A DNA stretch of 26,832 bases. It comes from Nanobdellota archaeon (lineage in GTDB: Archaea; Nanoarchaeota; Nanoarchaeia; Parvarchaeales; Parvarchaeaceae). A program made the translations under genes and the position numbers. The notes below the pieces were generated by a model. That model did no database searches, was not told the DNA's origin, and saw only the letters and a program-made list of their open reading frames with translations. Location: positions 1 to 26,832 of the forward strand of contig JAKBRA010000007.1 of the NCBI GenBank assembly GCA_021834945.1. Reading direction: 5' to 3'. This document shows positions 15,325-23,164 of the stretch, in pieces (positions within the stretch are counted from its first letter, which is position 1; every line of letters starts with the position of its first letter).

Positions 15325-16902
15325 TCACAACTCCTTCGACATGTACCATTTATACCTTTTGTATCCAATATTCCTGTAATATTCCCGCACTCCCACTCCT
15401 GATATGACATTTATCTTATTTATGGCATACTCTTCTTTTGTTATCCTTTCCGCTTCTGCAAGCAGCGCTTTTCCAAAACCCTTGTGCTGGAAAGAGTCCT
15501 GCTTATTTTCATTTATGTTCAGATGCTCGCCGTAAACATGCAATTCCCTTACGAATCCTTCCTTTGAATTGTCCGCTATTCTAAGCCGCAGGAAAGCGAT
15601 GATTGCGTTGTTGTTCATATCGTCTATGCTTAGGAATATCTCATTTCCGTTTACAGATCTGTAATTTTCCCGGTTAAGCGCTACCCTTACAGGCTTTGAA
15701 AGCTTTACGTGCCCTATTTCCCTGCTCCTTATGTCATTCGCTCTCTTTCCCATTTCCGCTATTCTCTGGTCGATGAGCTGCCTCAGATTTGTTACTTTTA
15801 TTCCGTTCTCTATGAATGTTGATGGTATGTCCCTTTCGATTCTCATTATTCTCAGCCATTTCGGGGCGTTTATCTCAGATTCTGCTATTACATCAACAAC
15901 CTCCTCAACAGGATATGGATTGTAATTCCCTCTTTTCCACATCTCATACAACCCTGTTCCGCGGATTACCAACGTCGGATATATCTTTATGGCATCGGGT
16001 TTGAAATCTTCATTGTTGTATATCTGTCTGATTGTTTCCCTATCTTTTTCCTTATCCGAAAAAGGCAGATTGAGCATTATATGATAGTCCACCTTATACC
16101 CGTAGTTTTTCAGCCTTCTGCTAGCATCTATGACATCGTTTATTGTATGTCCCCTGTTGTTTTTTAGTAACACATCATCGTAAATGCTTTGTACTCCCAG
16201 TTCTATTCTTGTTATCCCAAAATCCAACATCCTTTCTATATCTTCGTCGGCACATCTTTCCGGTTTCGTCTCTGCGGCAAACGCAACGCACCTTACCTTT
16301 GCGGTCTCATTGAATCCCTTCTGCGTTTCCAGATCGCCGTCTACCTTGTCACCGTGAAACTCATTCATTGCTTTGTAAACATTAGTAACATATTCTTTGA
16401 CGTAATCTTTTGGTAAAGTCGTAAATGTTCCGCCTATTACTATGACTTCTATTTTCTGCGGGTTATAACCCATAAAAAGATAATGTTTTAGTCTGGCAGT
16501 AACCTGCTTGTAGGGATCATAATTATTCATCAATGCCCTCCTGGCAGCGGGCTCAAAGCCGGTATAGCTTTGCGGCGTGTTGAACTTTGTGCCTCCTGGA
16601 CAGAATATGCATGTGCCATGCGGACAGTCATAAGGCTTTGTCATTACGGCCACAACATTCACTCCAGAAAGTATCCTTACCGGCTTGGAAACCATAAAAC
16701 TTGCATATTTTTCCCTTTCGTCCTGCGAGAAGTAATTCAGTATCTCGCCGTTCTTCGGTATGTTGTGCATGCCGAGCTCCCTGCAGACTTTTCTTTTTGT
16801 AAGAAGCATCTCCCTTTTGTTTTTTATCTTGCCTTCTTCTATGATCTGCTTGAATACGGGTATGAATTTGCTTATATTGTCTTCTTTGTCGTAATAATCC
16901 AT
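15325..16902 (-). CDS. elp3: Elp3-type radical SAM tRNA uridine carboxymethyl/acetyl transferase
   Basis: A 525-residue Elp3 homologue that modifies the wobble uridine (cm5U) of tRNAs. The radical SAM domain carries the 4Fe-4S ligands C93, C98 and C101 in CPHGTCIFCPGG, followed by the Elp3 block SYTGFEPAARRALMNNYDPY. Later motifs are IGGTFTTLP, GVQSIYDDVL and YHIMLNLPFSD. The C-terminal GNAT acetyltransferase domain includes QHKGFGKALLAEAERI and VREYYRNIGYKRYKWYMSKEL. Archaeal Elp3 works without the other Elongator subunits. It is the first gene of the elp3-pno1-top6B-top6A operon, and its promoter shares a 40-bp space with a divergent surface-protein gene. Confidence 0.96.
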   Translation of the reverse strand: MDYYDKEDNISKFIPVFKQIIEEGKIKNKREMLLTKRKVCRELGMHNIPKNGEILNYFSQDEREKYASFMVSKPVRILSGVNVVAVMTKPYDCPHGTCIFCPGGTKFNTPQSYTGFEPAARRALMNNYDPYKQVTARLKHYLFMGYNPQKIEVIVIGGTFTTLPKDYVKEYVTNVYKAMNEFHGDKVDGDLETQKGFNETAKVRCVAFAAETKPERCADEDIERMLDFGITRIELGVQSIYDDVLLKNNRGHTINDVIDASRRLKNYGYKVDYHIMLNLPFSDKEKDRETIRQIYNNEDFKPDAIKIYPTLVIRGTGLYEMWKRGNYNPYPVEEVVDVIAESEINAPKWLRIMRIERDIPSTFIENGIKVTNLRQLIDQRIAEMGKRANDIRSREIGHVKLSKPVRVALNRENYRSVNGNEIFLSIDDMNNNAIIAFLRLRIADNSKEGFVRELHVYGEHLNINENKQDSFQHKGFGKALLAEAERITKEEYAINKINVISGVGVREYYRNIGYKRYKWYMSKEL

Positions 16903-16906
16903 ATGC

Positions 16907-16937
16907 TTTATAATTTATAAAAGCTGGGTATATAAAT
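16907..16937. promoter_or_regulatory. Interleaved divergent TATA boxes (elp3 and surface protein)
   Basis: The 40-bp gap between start codons holds TTTATAAAA (16914-16922), about 25 nt upstream of the plus-strand ATG at 16943. It also holds, on the minus strand, TTTATATAC (16937-16929), about 31 nt upstream of the elp3 ATG. Each box lies within the footprint of the other promoter. Confidence 0.5.
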
Positions 16938-16942
16938 TATAT

Positions 16943-19888
16943 ATGAACAAGAAAGCGCAGATGATAACAATATTCTTCTCCCTTTTCCTCATACTTGCGA
17001 TTATAACGATAATAAGCATAGAATCGGCAAACCTGCAGACAAACCAGAACATAAATTCATTGCAGCAGGCCTACAATCTGCCCAAACAGGAGTACTATAA
17101 CTTCTTGAACGTAATGGCGCAGATATCGGCGATAAACCCGTCTAGTGCTACAAATGCGGTGTTCAATTCAACGATAGAAAACATATATGATACATTTTTC
17201 CAGAATCTGAATATAACGAATCAAGGAGTCAATACGAGCAGTATAATAATAAACAACTTCGCAGAAAGTATACCCTTGTTAATAACAAACTATCAGAACA
17301 TAGCTACACCAAATCCCTTCCAACAAATGATAAACATATCAGTTTCTTCAATTAATAATTATATAAACCCCCCTTTTTTTGGACAAAACGTAGAATTTGT
17401 CTATAAAAATAATAGTGTTATTCCTTCGTGGTTAGAATCTTACAATTCAAAATACGCTATTTGGTGGGTAAAAATTGCTTCTATTCCGGCAAGGGGAACA
17501 ATAATAATATACATGAAATTTGCCAACAAAAAAATTAATCTGTTTAATAATAAGACAACGGGAGAGGCACCACAGCTTTCCCTTACTTATGCAGAATACG
17601 ATGACGGAGCTAATGTATTCAATTATTATAATGATTTCTCTGGAACTACATTAAACAATTTTCTTACTACTGGAGCAACTGGGTACACAATTACAGTTAA
17701 CAATGGCTTATTTATTAAAGGGGGCTCTTCAAATATTTATGGGGTGTACTTGCCCGCTACTTATAATTTTACAAAAAATTCTGTGTTTTCATATTATCTA
17801 ACTGGCTTCTCTATAACTAGTCCTGATTATTGGATAGGAGGGGGCATAGCTTCTTCACAATCATCGGGTGGAACAGCATATATCGCAGACAGTGTAATAG
17901 GCGCAGATTATTGTTACGGAGTGCCAACATTTGGTTGTGGAGTACAATATGGGAGGACTTTAATTGGCACGTCTTCTTCTTCAACAACAGTCGGGGACGC
18001 CCTTGGTCTAAATAGTATCTATGATCTAAATGCAACTTATTTAGAAACGGTAAATCCAACCGGAACGGCGCTATGGAAATTACCCGGAGGCACTAATGAA
18101 CAGTTAGAACCTCCCTTTTACTGGGAGATTGGTGGTTGGAATGACGCATCGGGCGATGAACTAAATGTTTCCTATACTTACATAAGAAACGCACCGCCAA
18201 ATGGAATTATGCCTTCAGTGCAGATATTGAATGTTCCTGCTAATATAGGGTATATAGCGCCATTAACTATAACAAACCATCAGAATATTGCGACCCCGAA
18301 TCCATTTCAACAGGAAGTTGTTATAAACGCTAGCCGATACTCTGTCATGGAAGCACCAAATTTGGATAATGTAGAATTCTTCTACAGCAACGGAACAATT
18401 ATACCCTCGTGGTTAGAAAACGGCAATAGTTCTTCAAACAATACTATTTATTGGCTTAAGATTGGAAGCATACCTGCAAATTCCTCCATCAATGTATTTA
18501 TTGGTTTTGCATCCACTAACTTAAATTTATTTAATGGACAAACTGTGGGAGAAGCCCCTCAGCTTTCTCCAACGTACGCAGAGTACGATGATGGTGTGAA
18601 CGTATTCAACTTTTATAGTGATTTTAAAGGAACTAGCTTGAATACAAATAAATGGATTAATGGAGGTACGGGGACAAACTGTGGTGGAACAGTAGTTAGT
18701 GGAGGTGGACCAGGAGTCATCATAAATAATGGCTTAAGTATATCTACAGATTCAAGTACTTATTGGGGAGGGGTAGTATCCAGTACAGGATTTACTCCTC
18801 CCGCTATATTCGAGACAGATACAATTTCTTTAAGTGGCGTAGCATCTGGAATAGCTGAGGGTACAGCAAACAACCTCAATGCAGGTATGTACTTCTTTAA
18901 TTTTTGGGCTTCGGGATTTGCATCAGGGACAATAGATGATGGACTTAGTAATCTCGCTCCTCCACTAATAAGTACTGGTATAACTGGAATTGCTTGGCTT
19001 AGCTCATCTAGCCAAGTAGTGTACCATAATTATATCGCAACACAAGAGTCACAGACCGCATATTCTTTGCCTTCGAATATTTATCCAATAATAGGTATTG
19101 GGGACTGTAGTTCTTCTTCTAGCATATCTGTTCAATGGGCTCGTGTCCGTGCCTATCCTCCAAACGGAGTAATGCCTTCCACAAGTATAGGAACTATTCA
19201 AAACATGTATCCATTTGAGTATCAATATTCCGTGGCGAATTTCACAAATTCTACGAGCATATCAGTTCCCGGAACTGCTAGCACAGGAAAGATATGGAAT
19301 GGAGGTCATGCATACACCTTGGCAATGTGGGTGAACCTGCAGCATTCTTATGGGGCATGTGGTTACCCTTGCTACGATTTATTCCAAACAAACCAGGGCT
19401 GCACTTCCGGGCTGCAGCAGTACAAAGACAATGCAACTGGTTATCAAATAAACCTTTTAGAATGGAATTCCTCTTGTGGAACAGGCGCAGCGGCACAAAG
19501 TTCACCGTACCAGTATGTTCCTTATGGAAAATGGGAATTGATAACGGGAATATTCGAGTATAACTCGCAAGGGAACGCATGGATAGCTTCCTGTGTAGAT
19601 ACTCATTGCACTAATAGCACATGGACCTTGAATACTCCGGCAGTTTATTCCACGCCTGCAACGATTCTCGGATCTGGGCAGATTAATGGAAAAGTAACAG
19701 ATGTACAAATGTATGATAGCGCATTGACATTAAATCAAGTTAATCAGTTATATAATGAGTTTATAGGCGCACAACCTGTGACTAATTCAACACTTGTTGC
19801 CTGGATACCTTTGGATGGAAACGCATACGATGACAGTGGAAATGGCAACACTGCTTCCTTATCTTCAGTTAATTTTTTATATCCTTAA
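16943..19888 (+). CDS. Large surface protein with two DUF2341 units and a LamG-like C-terminus
   Basis: A 981-residue secreted or surface-anchored protein. The N-terminus MNKKAQMITIFFSLFLILAI resembles an archaeal class III (pilin-type) signal: basic residues, A-Q-M, then a hydrophobic helix. After a helical, Asn/Gln-rich spacer, two tandem copies of a DUF2341-type unit begin at about 17282 and 18269 (987-nt period, 329 residues). Both start ITN(Y/H)QNIATPNPFQQ and share IPSWLE, GEAPQLS.TYAEYDDG.NVFN and a Gly-rich follow-on. From about 19207 a LamG/concanavalin-like domain runs to the end (SVPGTASTGKIW...TLAMWVNL...GKVTDVQMYDSALTLNQVNQLY). Such domains bind carbohydrate or mediate adhesion. 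There are many NxS/T sites for possible N-glycosylation. The ligand and partner cells are unknown. It converges on ftsY with a 4-nt overlap. Confidence 0.87.
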   Translation: MNKKAQMITIFFSLFLILAIITIISIESANLQTNQNINSLQQAYNLPKQEYYNFLNVMAQISAINPSSATNAVFNSTIENIYDTFFQNLNITNQGVNTSSIIINNFAESIPLLITNYQNIATPNPFQQMINISVSSINNYINPPFFGQNVEFVYKNNSVIPSWLESYNSKYAIWWVKIASIPARGTIIIYMKFANKKINLFNNKTTGEAPQLSLTYAEYDDGANVFNYYNDFSGTTLNNFLTTGATGYTITVNNGLFIKGGSSNIYGVYLPATYNFTKNSVFSYYLTGFSITSPDYWIGGGIASSQSSGGTAYIADSVIGADYCYGVPTFGCGVQYGRTLIGTSSSSTTVGDALGLNSIYDLNATYLETVNPTGTALWKLPGGTNEQLEPPFYWEIGGWNDASGDELNVSYTYIRNAPPNGIMPSVQILNVPANIGYIAPLTITNHQNIATPNPFQQEVVINASRYSVMEAPNLDNVEFFYSNGTIIPSWLENGNSSSNNTIYWLKIGSIPANSSINVFIGFASTNLNLFNGQTVGEAPQLSPTYAEYDDGVNVFNFYSDFKGTSLNTNKWINGGTGTNCGGTVVSGGGPGVIINNGLSISTDSSTYWGGVVSSTGFTPPAIFETDTISLSGVASGIAEGTANNLNAGMYFFNFWASGFASGTIDDGLSNLAPPLISTGITGIAWLSSSSQVVYHNYIATQESQTAYSLPSNIYPIIGIGDCSSSSSISVQWARVRAYPPNGVMPSTSIGTIQNMYPFEYQYSVANFTNSTSISVPGTASTGKIWNGGHAYTLAMWVNLQHSYGACGYPCYDLFQTNQGCTSGLQQYKDNATGYQINLLEWNSSCGTGAAAQSSPYQYVPYGKWELITGIFEYNSQGNAWIASCVDTHCTNSTWTLNTPAVYSTPATILGSGQINGKVTDVQMYDSALTLNQVNQLYNEFIGAQPVTNSTLVAWIPLDGNAYDDSGNGNTASLSSVNFLYP
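17282..19206 (+). repeat. Tandem DUF2341 repeat, two units within the surface protein
   Basis: Unit 1 starts at about 17282 and unit 2 at about 18269. The proteins are clearly similar (PNPFQQ, NVEF, IPSWLE, TYAEYDDG, NVFN) while the DNA has diverged at most third positions, so the duplication is old. The final strand of each unit repeats as PPNGIMPS / PPNGVMPS. Confidence 0.85.
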
Positions 19889-21006
19889 TCATTTAATATA
19901 AAACTTGCGGTTTTTTCCTTGTTAAACGGAACTAAATCCTTGTAATCCTGCCCAGTCCCCAAAAATAGTATTGGCTTCTTTGTAACGTATGATATTGATA
20001 AAACTGCTCCTCCTTTCTTGTCAACGTCTGCCTTTGAGAGTATGTTAAGGTCTATGCCTACCTCCTTATCAAATATTTCTGCCTGTTTTACAACGTCATT
20101 TCCTGTCAATGAATCTCCAACAAAAATTGTTAGATCCGGTTTGCTTACTTTTTTGACTTTTTTCAGTTCTTCGATTAGATTTTTGTTAATGTCGCTCCTT
20201 CCTGCAGTGTCTATCAAAACTACGTCGTCTTTGTCAGAATCTGCGTGCTTTATCGCATCAAATGCCACTGCCGCTGGATCTGCGCCGTAAGTATGCTTTA
20301 TCACTTCAACGCCCAAACGCTTGGCATGTATCTCCAGCTGTTCTATCGAAGCAGCTCTGAAAGTGTCACTTGCCGCTATGACGGGCTTTAAGCCGTTTGA
20401 CTGCAGGAACTTGCAGAGCTTTGCAATTGTAGTGGTTTTACCGGCCCCGTTTACCCCTATGAACAGAAGCACGAACGGTTTTTTGCTTTTTATCTTAGAG
20501 ATGAAGTCTTCCGTGCTATATCCTATCAGTACGTCTGCTATGCTGTCTTTTATGGCCTTCTCTATCGCTTTTTTGTTGTTTATAATCGAAACGCTTTCCC
20601 CCACGAGATTAGCGCTTAAATCATCGTGTATTTTATCCAAAACGGAAAGCGCAACGTTATTTTCCAAAAGCGCCGATTTTATTTCAGAGAATATGAGAGT
20701 AACATCTTCGTCCGTTATTACGTGAGAAAAGACCTTCTTTTTTCTTGGCTCGTGCTTCTCTTCTGGCTTTATTTCTTTTTCTTCTTTCTTCAATTCCTTT
20801 ACTTCCTTCCCTACTTCCTTTATCTCTTCTTTTAGCCCTTCTTTGTCTTCATGCCCAAGATCCTTTTTTAATTCTTCACGGTCTTCCGACAAGATAGTGC
20901 TTTCCTTTTTTATGTCTTCCTTTATTTCCGACTCTTCTTCCTTTGAAAGTTTTTTCTGTATGGAATTTAAGGAATCCTTTATTTTTTTCTTTATGAAGTC
21001 AAACAT
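19885..21006 (-). CDS. ftsY: Signal recognition particle receptor FtsY
   Basis: A 373-residue SRP receptor GTPase that docks ribosome-SRP complexes at the membrane. Residues 1-90 form a highly charged A domain rich in Glu and Lys, which probably contacts lipid. The NG domain has the G1 loop GVNGAGKTTTIAKL, then DTFRAASIEQL, G3 DTAGR, and GDSLTGND. G4 is LSKAD where TKxD is usual, followed by the closing motif GGAVLSISYVTKKPILFLGTGQ. It is the last gene of the rnp4-rps19e-pdcd5-rpl39e-rpl31e-pfdA-ftsY operon, with pfdA ending 1 nt upstream of its start. The 3' end overlaps the convergent surface-protein gene by 4 nt. Confidence 0.97.
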   Translation of the reverse strand: MFDFIKKKIKDSLNSIQKKLSKEEESEIKEDIKKESTILSEDREELKKDLGHEDKEGLKEEIKEVGKEVKELKKEEKEIKPEEKHEPRKKKVFSHVITDEDVTLIFSEIKSALLENNVALSVLDKIHDDLSANLVGESVSIINNKKAIEKAIKDSIADVLIGYSTEDFISKIKSKKPFVLLFIGVNGAGKTTTIAKLCKFLQSNGLKPVIAASDTFRAASIEQLEIHAKRLGVEVIKHTYGADPAAVAFDAIKHADSDKDDVVLIDTAGRSDINKNLIEELKKVKKVSKPDLTIFVGDSLTGNDVVKQAEIFDKEVGIDLNILSKADVDKKGGAVLSISYVTKKPILFLGTGQDYKDLVPFNKEKTASFILND

Positions 21007-21007
21007 A

Positions 21008-21430
21008 TTATCTTAATGAGTTTTGGTAGCTTTCGTAGAGCTTGTTTGCCTCTTCTTCCAGCTTTGTACCCCTCTCCTGCAAAACCTGTATCGTCTGCGC
21101 TATCGAACCTATGTTCCCGCTTACTTCCTTAAAATCACTTTCCAGTTTCTTCTTCAATTCCTTCAATGAAAATGACTTAAAGATGTTGCTGCCTATTCCG
21201 ACGATTGCATTGTCAAGTTCGTTTACCTTTCCCCTTATGAATATGTCCTGAGCGTATGGTATCAAAACGTCGCTGTTTTCTTTCAATGAATTCAATCCGT
21301 CCAATGCCCTTGCGATGTTGTCCTGTGTGGCCTGTAGATTATTAAGAGCGTTTATGTAGTTTTCAAGTTCTCTTCTTATATACTCAATCTCCATCAGCTG
21401 ACTGCTCAGCTTTTCCTCGTCAATTTCCAT
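21008..21430 (-). CDS. pfdA: Prefoldin subunit alpha
   Basis: A 140-residue coiled-coil protein with the layout of archaeal prefoldin alpha: an N-terminal helix (residues 1-45), a central beta-hairpin region containing LIPYAQDIFIRGKV and a long C-terminal helix. Prefoldin (alpha2beta4) captures unfolded proteins and passes them to the thermosome. Its position between rpl31e and ftsY is the conserved archaeal place for this gene, which supports the call. The ATG directly follows the rpl31e stop codon. The beta subunit gene is not in this window. Confidence 0.93.
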   Translation of the reverse strand: MEIDEEKLSSQLMEIEYIRRELENYINALNNLQATQDNIARALDGLNSLKENSDVLIPYAQDIFIRGKVNELDNAIVGIGSNIFKSFSLKELKKKLESDFKEVSGNIGSIAQTIQVLQERGTKLEEEANKLYESYQNSLR

Positions 21431-21694
21431 TTACTGGCCCTGTTTTACAAGATTTATTGTGACTATTTTTTTGTCGTCCTTGGAACACATCACTCTTATC
21501 TTGGCCTTTGGATCTTTCATTCCCCTGCTGAATATCTCATCATTGACATCCTGCCCAAGTTTTACATCATCCGCTTTCATGTGCCTTTTTACGAAAGCCT
21601 TGAGGTATTTTGCCGCAGCTGCGGCCCTTTTGTAAGGCGGAACCTTTTCTATCCCTCTCCGCATATTAACCATCATTATTCTCTGTTCTGCCAT
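21431..21694 (-). CDS. rpl31e: Ribosomal protein eL31
   Basis: An 87-residue large-subunit ribosomal protein. The archaeal/eukaryotic eL31 pattern is evident: MVNMRRGIEKVPPYKRAAAA near the N-terminus, the central AKYLKAFVKRHMKADDVKLG, and the strand IRVMCSKDDKKIVTINLV. It sits near the exit tunnel on the 60S/50S surface. It starts 1 nt after the rpl39e stop codon and abuts pfdA. In many archaea eIF6 and the LX protein gene lie between rpl31e and pfdA; both are missing here. Confidence 0.96.
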   Translation of the reverse strand: MAEQRIMMVNMRRGIEKVPPYKRAAAAAKYLKAFVKRHMKADDVKLGQDVNDEIFSRGMKDPKAKIRVMCSKDDKKIVTINLVKQGQ

Positions 21695-21695
21695 T

Positions 21696-21842
21696 TTATC
21701 TACCCACGTTTTTGTTCATCCTGGACCTGTCCATCTTCCTCGTGCCGTATTTCCTTATCTGCGCAAATACGGGCGGACGGCTTGTTTTCCTTGCGTGCTT
21801 TATCAGTTCTCTTTTTTTATTAGCCGATTTATTCCTTGCCAT
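21696..21842 (-). CDS. rpl39e: Ribosomal protein eL39 (48 residues)
   Basis: A small basic ORF whose product begins MARNKSANKKRELIKHARKT and ends RMNKNVGR. It resembles eL39, a tiny protein lining the ribosomal exit tunnel: a basic helix, a central Pro-rich turn (RPPVF) and a basic tail with KYGTRKMDRSR. It is slightly shorter than the usual 50-51 residues, and the tryptophans common in the family tail are absent, so it is somewhat divergent. Its place between pdcd5 and rpl31e is the canonical archaeal location and makes the call firm. It begins 2 nt after the pdcd5 stop and ends 1 nt before the rpl31e ATG. Confidence 0.88.
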   Translation of the reverse strand: MARNKSANKKRELIKHARKTSRPPVFAQIRKYGTRKMDRSRMNKNVGR

Positions 21843-21844
21843 AG

Positions 21845-22129
21845 TCATTTATTCTCAAACTTTATCTTTTGTTCTTTTTTAGGCTGTGCTATTGTCTGCA
21901 ATAATTCCTTCAACCTTTGATCATCGATGACAGATTTCAGCCTTCCTGTCAATGCTGACTGGATAAGCATGTTCTCAACTTCTTCTGCCAACTCAGGATG
22001 AGCATACCTAAGATTTCCCAGTCTCTCCCTCGCTTCCTTCGTGAGGAATTTGACAAGCACATCCTGCTTTAACTGCTCCATCTTCTTTCTCTGCTCTGCT
22101 TCATCAACATTGTTGTTTTTGTATTCCAT
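21845..22129 (-). CDS. PDCD5-family nucleic-acid-binding protein
   Basis: A 94-residue helical protein of the PDCD5/TFAR19 family. The signature runs AEQRKKMEQLKQDVLVKFLT, KEARERLGNLRYAHPELAEEVENMLIQSA and a C-terminal LTGRLKSVIDDQRLKELLQTI. Archaeal homologues are described as DNA-binding; the cellular role is not settled. It lies directly between rps19e (1-nt gap) and rpl39e (2-nt gap), as in most archaea, which suggests co-regulation with ribosome synthesis. Confidence 0.94.
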   Translation of the reverse strand: MEYKNNNVDEAEQRKKMEQLKQDVLVKFLTKEARERLGNLRYAHPELAEEVENMLIQSALTGRLKSVIDDQRLKELLQTIAQPKKEQKIKFENK

Positions 22130-22130
22130 G

Positions 22131-22562
22131 TCACTTTTTCGCTATTTCCCTGGCCGCATTGTCGGTGAATGCTATGCCCTTTGCCGTAAGGATTCTTCCA
22201 AAGTGATTCTGAACCTTGACTTTTCTTATGAGCTCCGCCTTTTCCAATTCCTGCAATATGTGCCTTATTATTGCGCCGCTTGCGGGCTTGAAGTGCTTTC
22301 CACTGTATCTGTTCTTTTCCTTGTCTCCGTATATATTTCTTAAACGGTTTACCCCTATTGGCCTTTTATTAACGTACATTCTTCGCATTATGCTTGCCGC
22401 CCTTAGATACCACCAGTTATCCTGCGATGGTATCCTGTCCTTTGCTGAGCCGGTCTTTACGAACATTGCCCAATCAGGCTGAGGTGTTAACTTCTCTTCC
22501 TCGAGCTTCTTTGCAACCTCATTCACCAGTTTTATCTGATTTACGTCGTATCCTCTTATCAT
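22131..22562 (-). CDS. rps19e: Ribosomal protein eS19
   Basis: A 143-residue small-subunit ribosomal protein. The start MIRGYDVNQIKLV matches the usual eS19 N-terminus (YDV followed by helix 1). Other conserved blocks are DWAMFVKTGSAKDRIP, WWYLRAASIMRRMYV, RPIGVNRLRNIYG and HFKPASGAIIRHILQELEKAEL. Because YDV so clearly marks the N-terminus, the 44-nt overlap with the upstream rnp4 gene (22519-22562) appears real rather than an annotation artefact. Confidence 0.97.
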   Translation of the reverse strand: MIRGYDVNQIKLVNEVAKKLEEEKLTPQPDWAMFVKTGSAKDRIPSQDNWWYLRAASIMRRMYVNKRPIGVNRLRNIYGDKEKNRYSGKHFKPASGAIIRHILQELEKAELIRKVKVQNHFGRILTAKGIAFTDNAAREIAKK

Positions 22563-22839
22563 ATTTTACCTTCCTAACATTTCCACAATTTAAGCATTTA
22601 TAGGTTAAAAAACCTTGCTTTAATCTTACCCTGCAATTAACGCCGGGCACAAGTAATTTATTACATCTTCTGCATATTAAAAACCTTTCCTCTTTTGACA
22701 ATCTTATCTTTTTTGAAGTCAAAATCCTGCGTGCAATGTACGTGTATCTGTCTGAAAGCTCTTTGTTTTCCCTTGCCAGCTTTATCAGCGAATAAAAGTC
22801 TCTTCTAAACCTTTTCTCATCGTTCTTGTACACCGTCAT
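22519..22839 (-). CDS. rnp4: RNase P protein component 4 (Rpp21 homologue)
   Basis: A 106-residue zinc-ribbon subunit of RNase P. N-terminal helices (RRDFYSLIKLARENKELSDRY, YIARRILTSKKIRL) are followed by a ribbon with C56/C59 (CRRCNKLLVPG) and C82/C85 (YKCLNCGNVRK). This fits archaeal Rnp4/Rpp21, which binds the specificity domain of the RNase P RNA together with Rnp1/Rpp29. The RNA partner is encoded at 5685-5966 in this window. It is the first gene of the ribosomal operon; an AT-rich TATA-like TTAATATTAAT lies about 25 nt upstream. The C-terminal basic tail (KYDKRIRRKSDKTGE) is encoded within the overlap with rps19e. Confidence 0.9.
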   Translation of the reverse strand: MTVYKNDEKRFRRDFYSLIKLARENKELSDRYTYIARRILTSKKIRLSKEERFLICRRCNKLLVPGVNCRVRLKQGFLTYKCLNCGNVRKVKYDKRIRRKSDKTGE

Positions 22840-22930
22840 GCTATGATAATTGTTCGATTAATATTAATAATGTAAATCTAACGGAAAATAAAAACTTAAA
22901 ATAATTACAAATTTCCTAGATATCGAAAAA

Positions 22931-22940
22931 TTTATAAAGG
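22931..22940 (+). promoter_or_regulatory. TATA box of the acidic microprotein gene
   Basis: TTTATAAAGG, preceded by an A-rich element (CGAAAAA). It predicts initiation near 22960, leaving a leader of about 43 nt before the ATG at 23004. Confidence 0.5.
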
Positions 22941-22991
22941 ATATATATCTCTTAAAAGTAAAGCGCTGGGGCAGGGGCGCAGAACAAAATC

Positions 22992-22999
22992 AAGGAGGT
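22992..22999 (+). promoter_or_regulatory. Strong Shine-Dalgarno site
   Basis: AAGGAGGT, ending in a 4-nt spacer (TGTT) before the ATG. It is complementary to the usual archaeal anti-SD sequence. Most other monocistronic genes here lack any SD, so this site decides the start and implies leadered translation. Confidence 0.75.
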
Positions 23000-23003
23000 T
23001 GTT

Positions 23004-23129
23004 ATGGCCAAAAAGAACAAACAGGAAGAAGACGATGAAATCATCGAAGAAGACGAGCTAGATGGATTGGACGACGAAGATTTGGAAGACGACGATTTGG
23101 ATGATTCAGACGAAAGCGACACGGAATGA
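23004..23129 (+). CDS. Acidic 41-residue microprotein
   Basis: A short gene with all the marks of real expression: a TATA box, a 40-nt leader with a GC-rich stretch, a full Shine-Dalgarno site and an ATG. The product starts MAKKNKQ and then is almost entirely Asp and Glu (for example DLEDDDLDDSDES), with more than half of all residues acidic and only three hydrophobic positions repeating as DELDGLDDEDLEDDDL. It should be disordered in isolation. It matches no family I can name. Possible roles include an acidic tail partner for a basic nucleic-acid-binding protein, a histone or RNA mimic, or a ribosome-assembly chaperone; all are speculation. It is the only gene in the 22840-23164 gap. Confidence 0.7.
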   Translation: MAKKNKQEEDDEIIEEDELDGLDDEDLEDDDLDDSDESDTE

Positions 23130-23164
23130 ATGAAGTAAAAAAACGTTATTTTTATATTTTTTAT

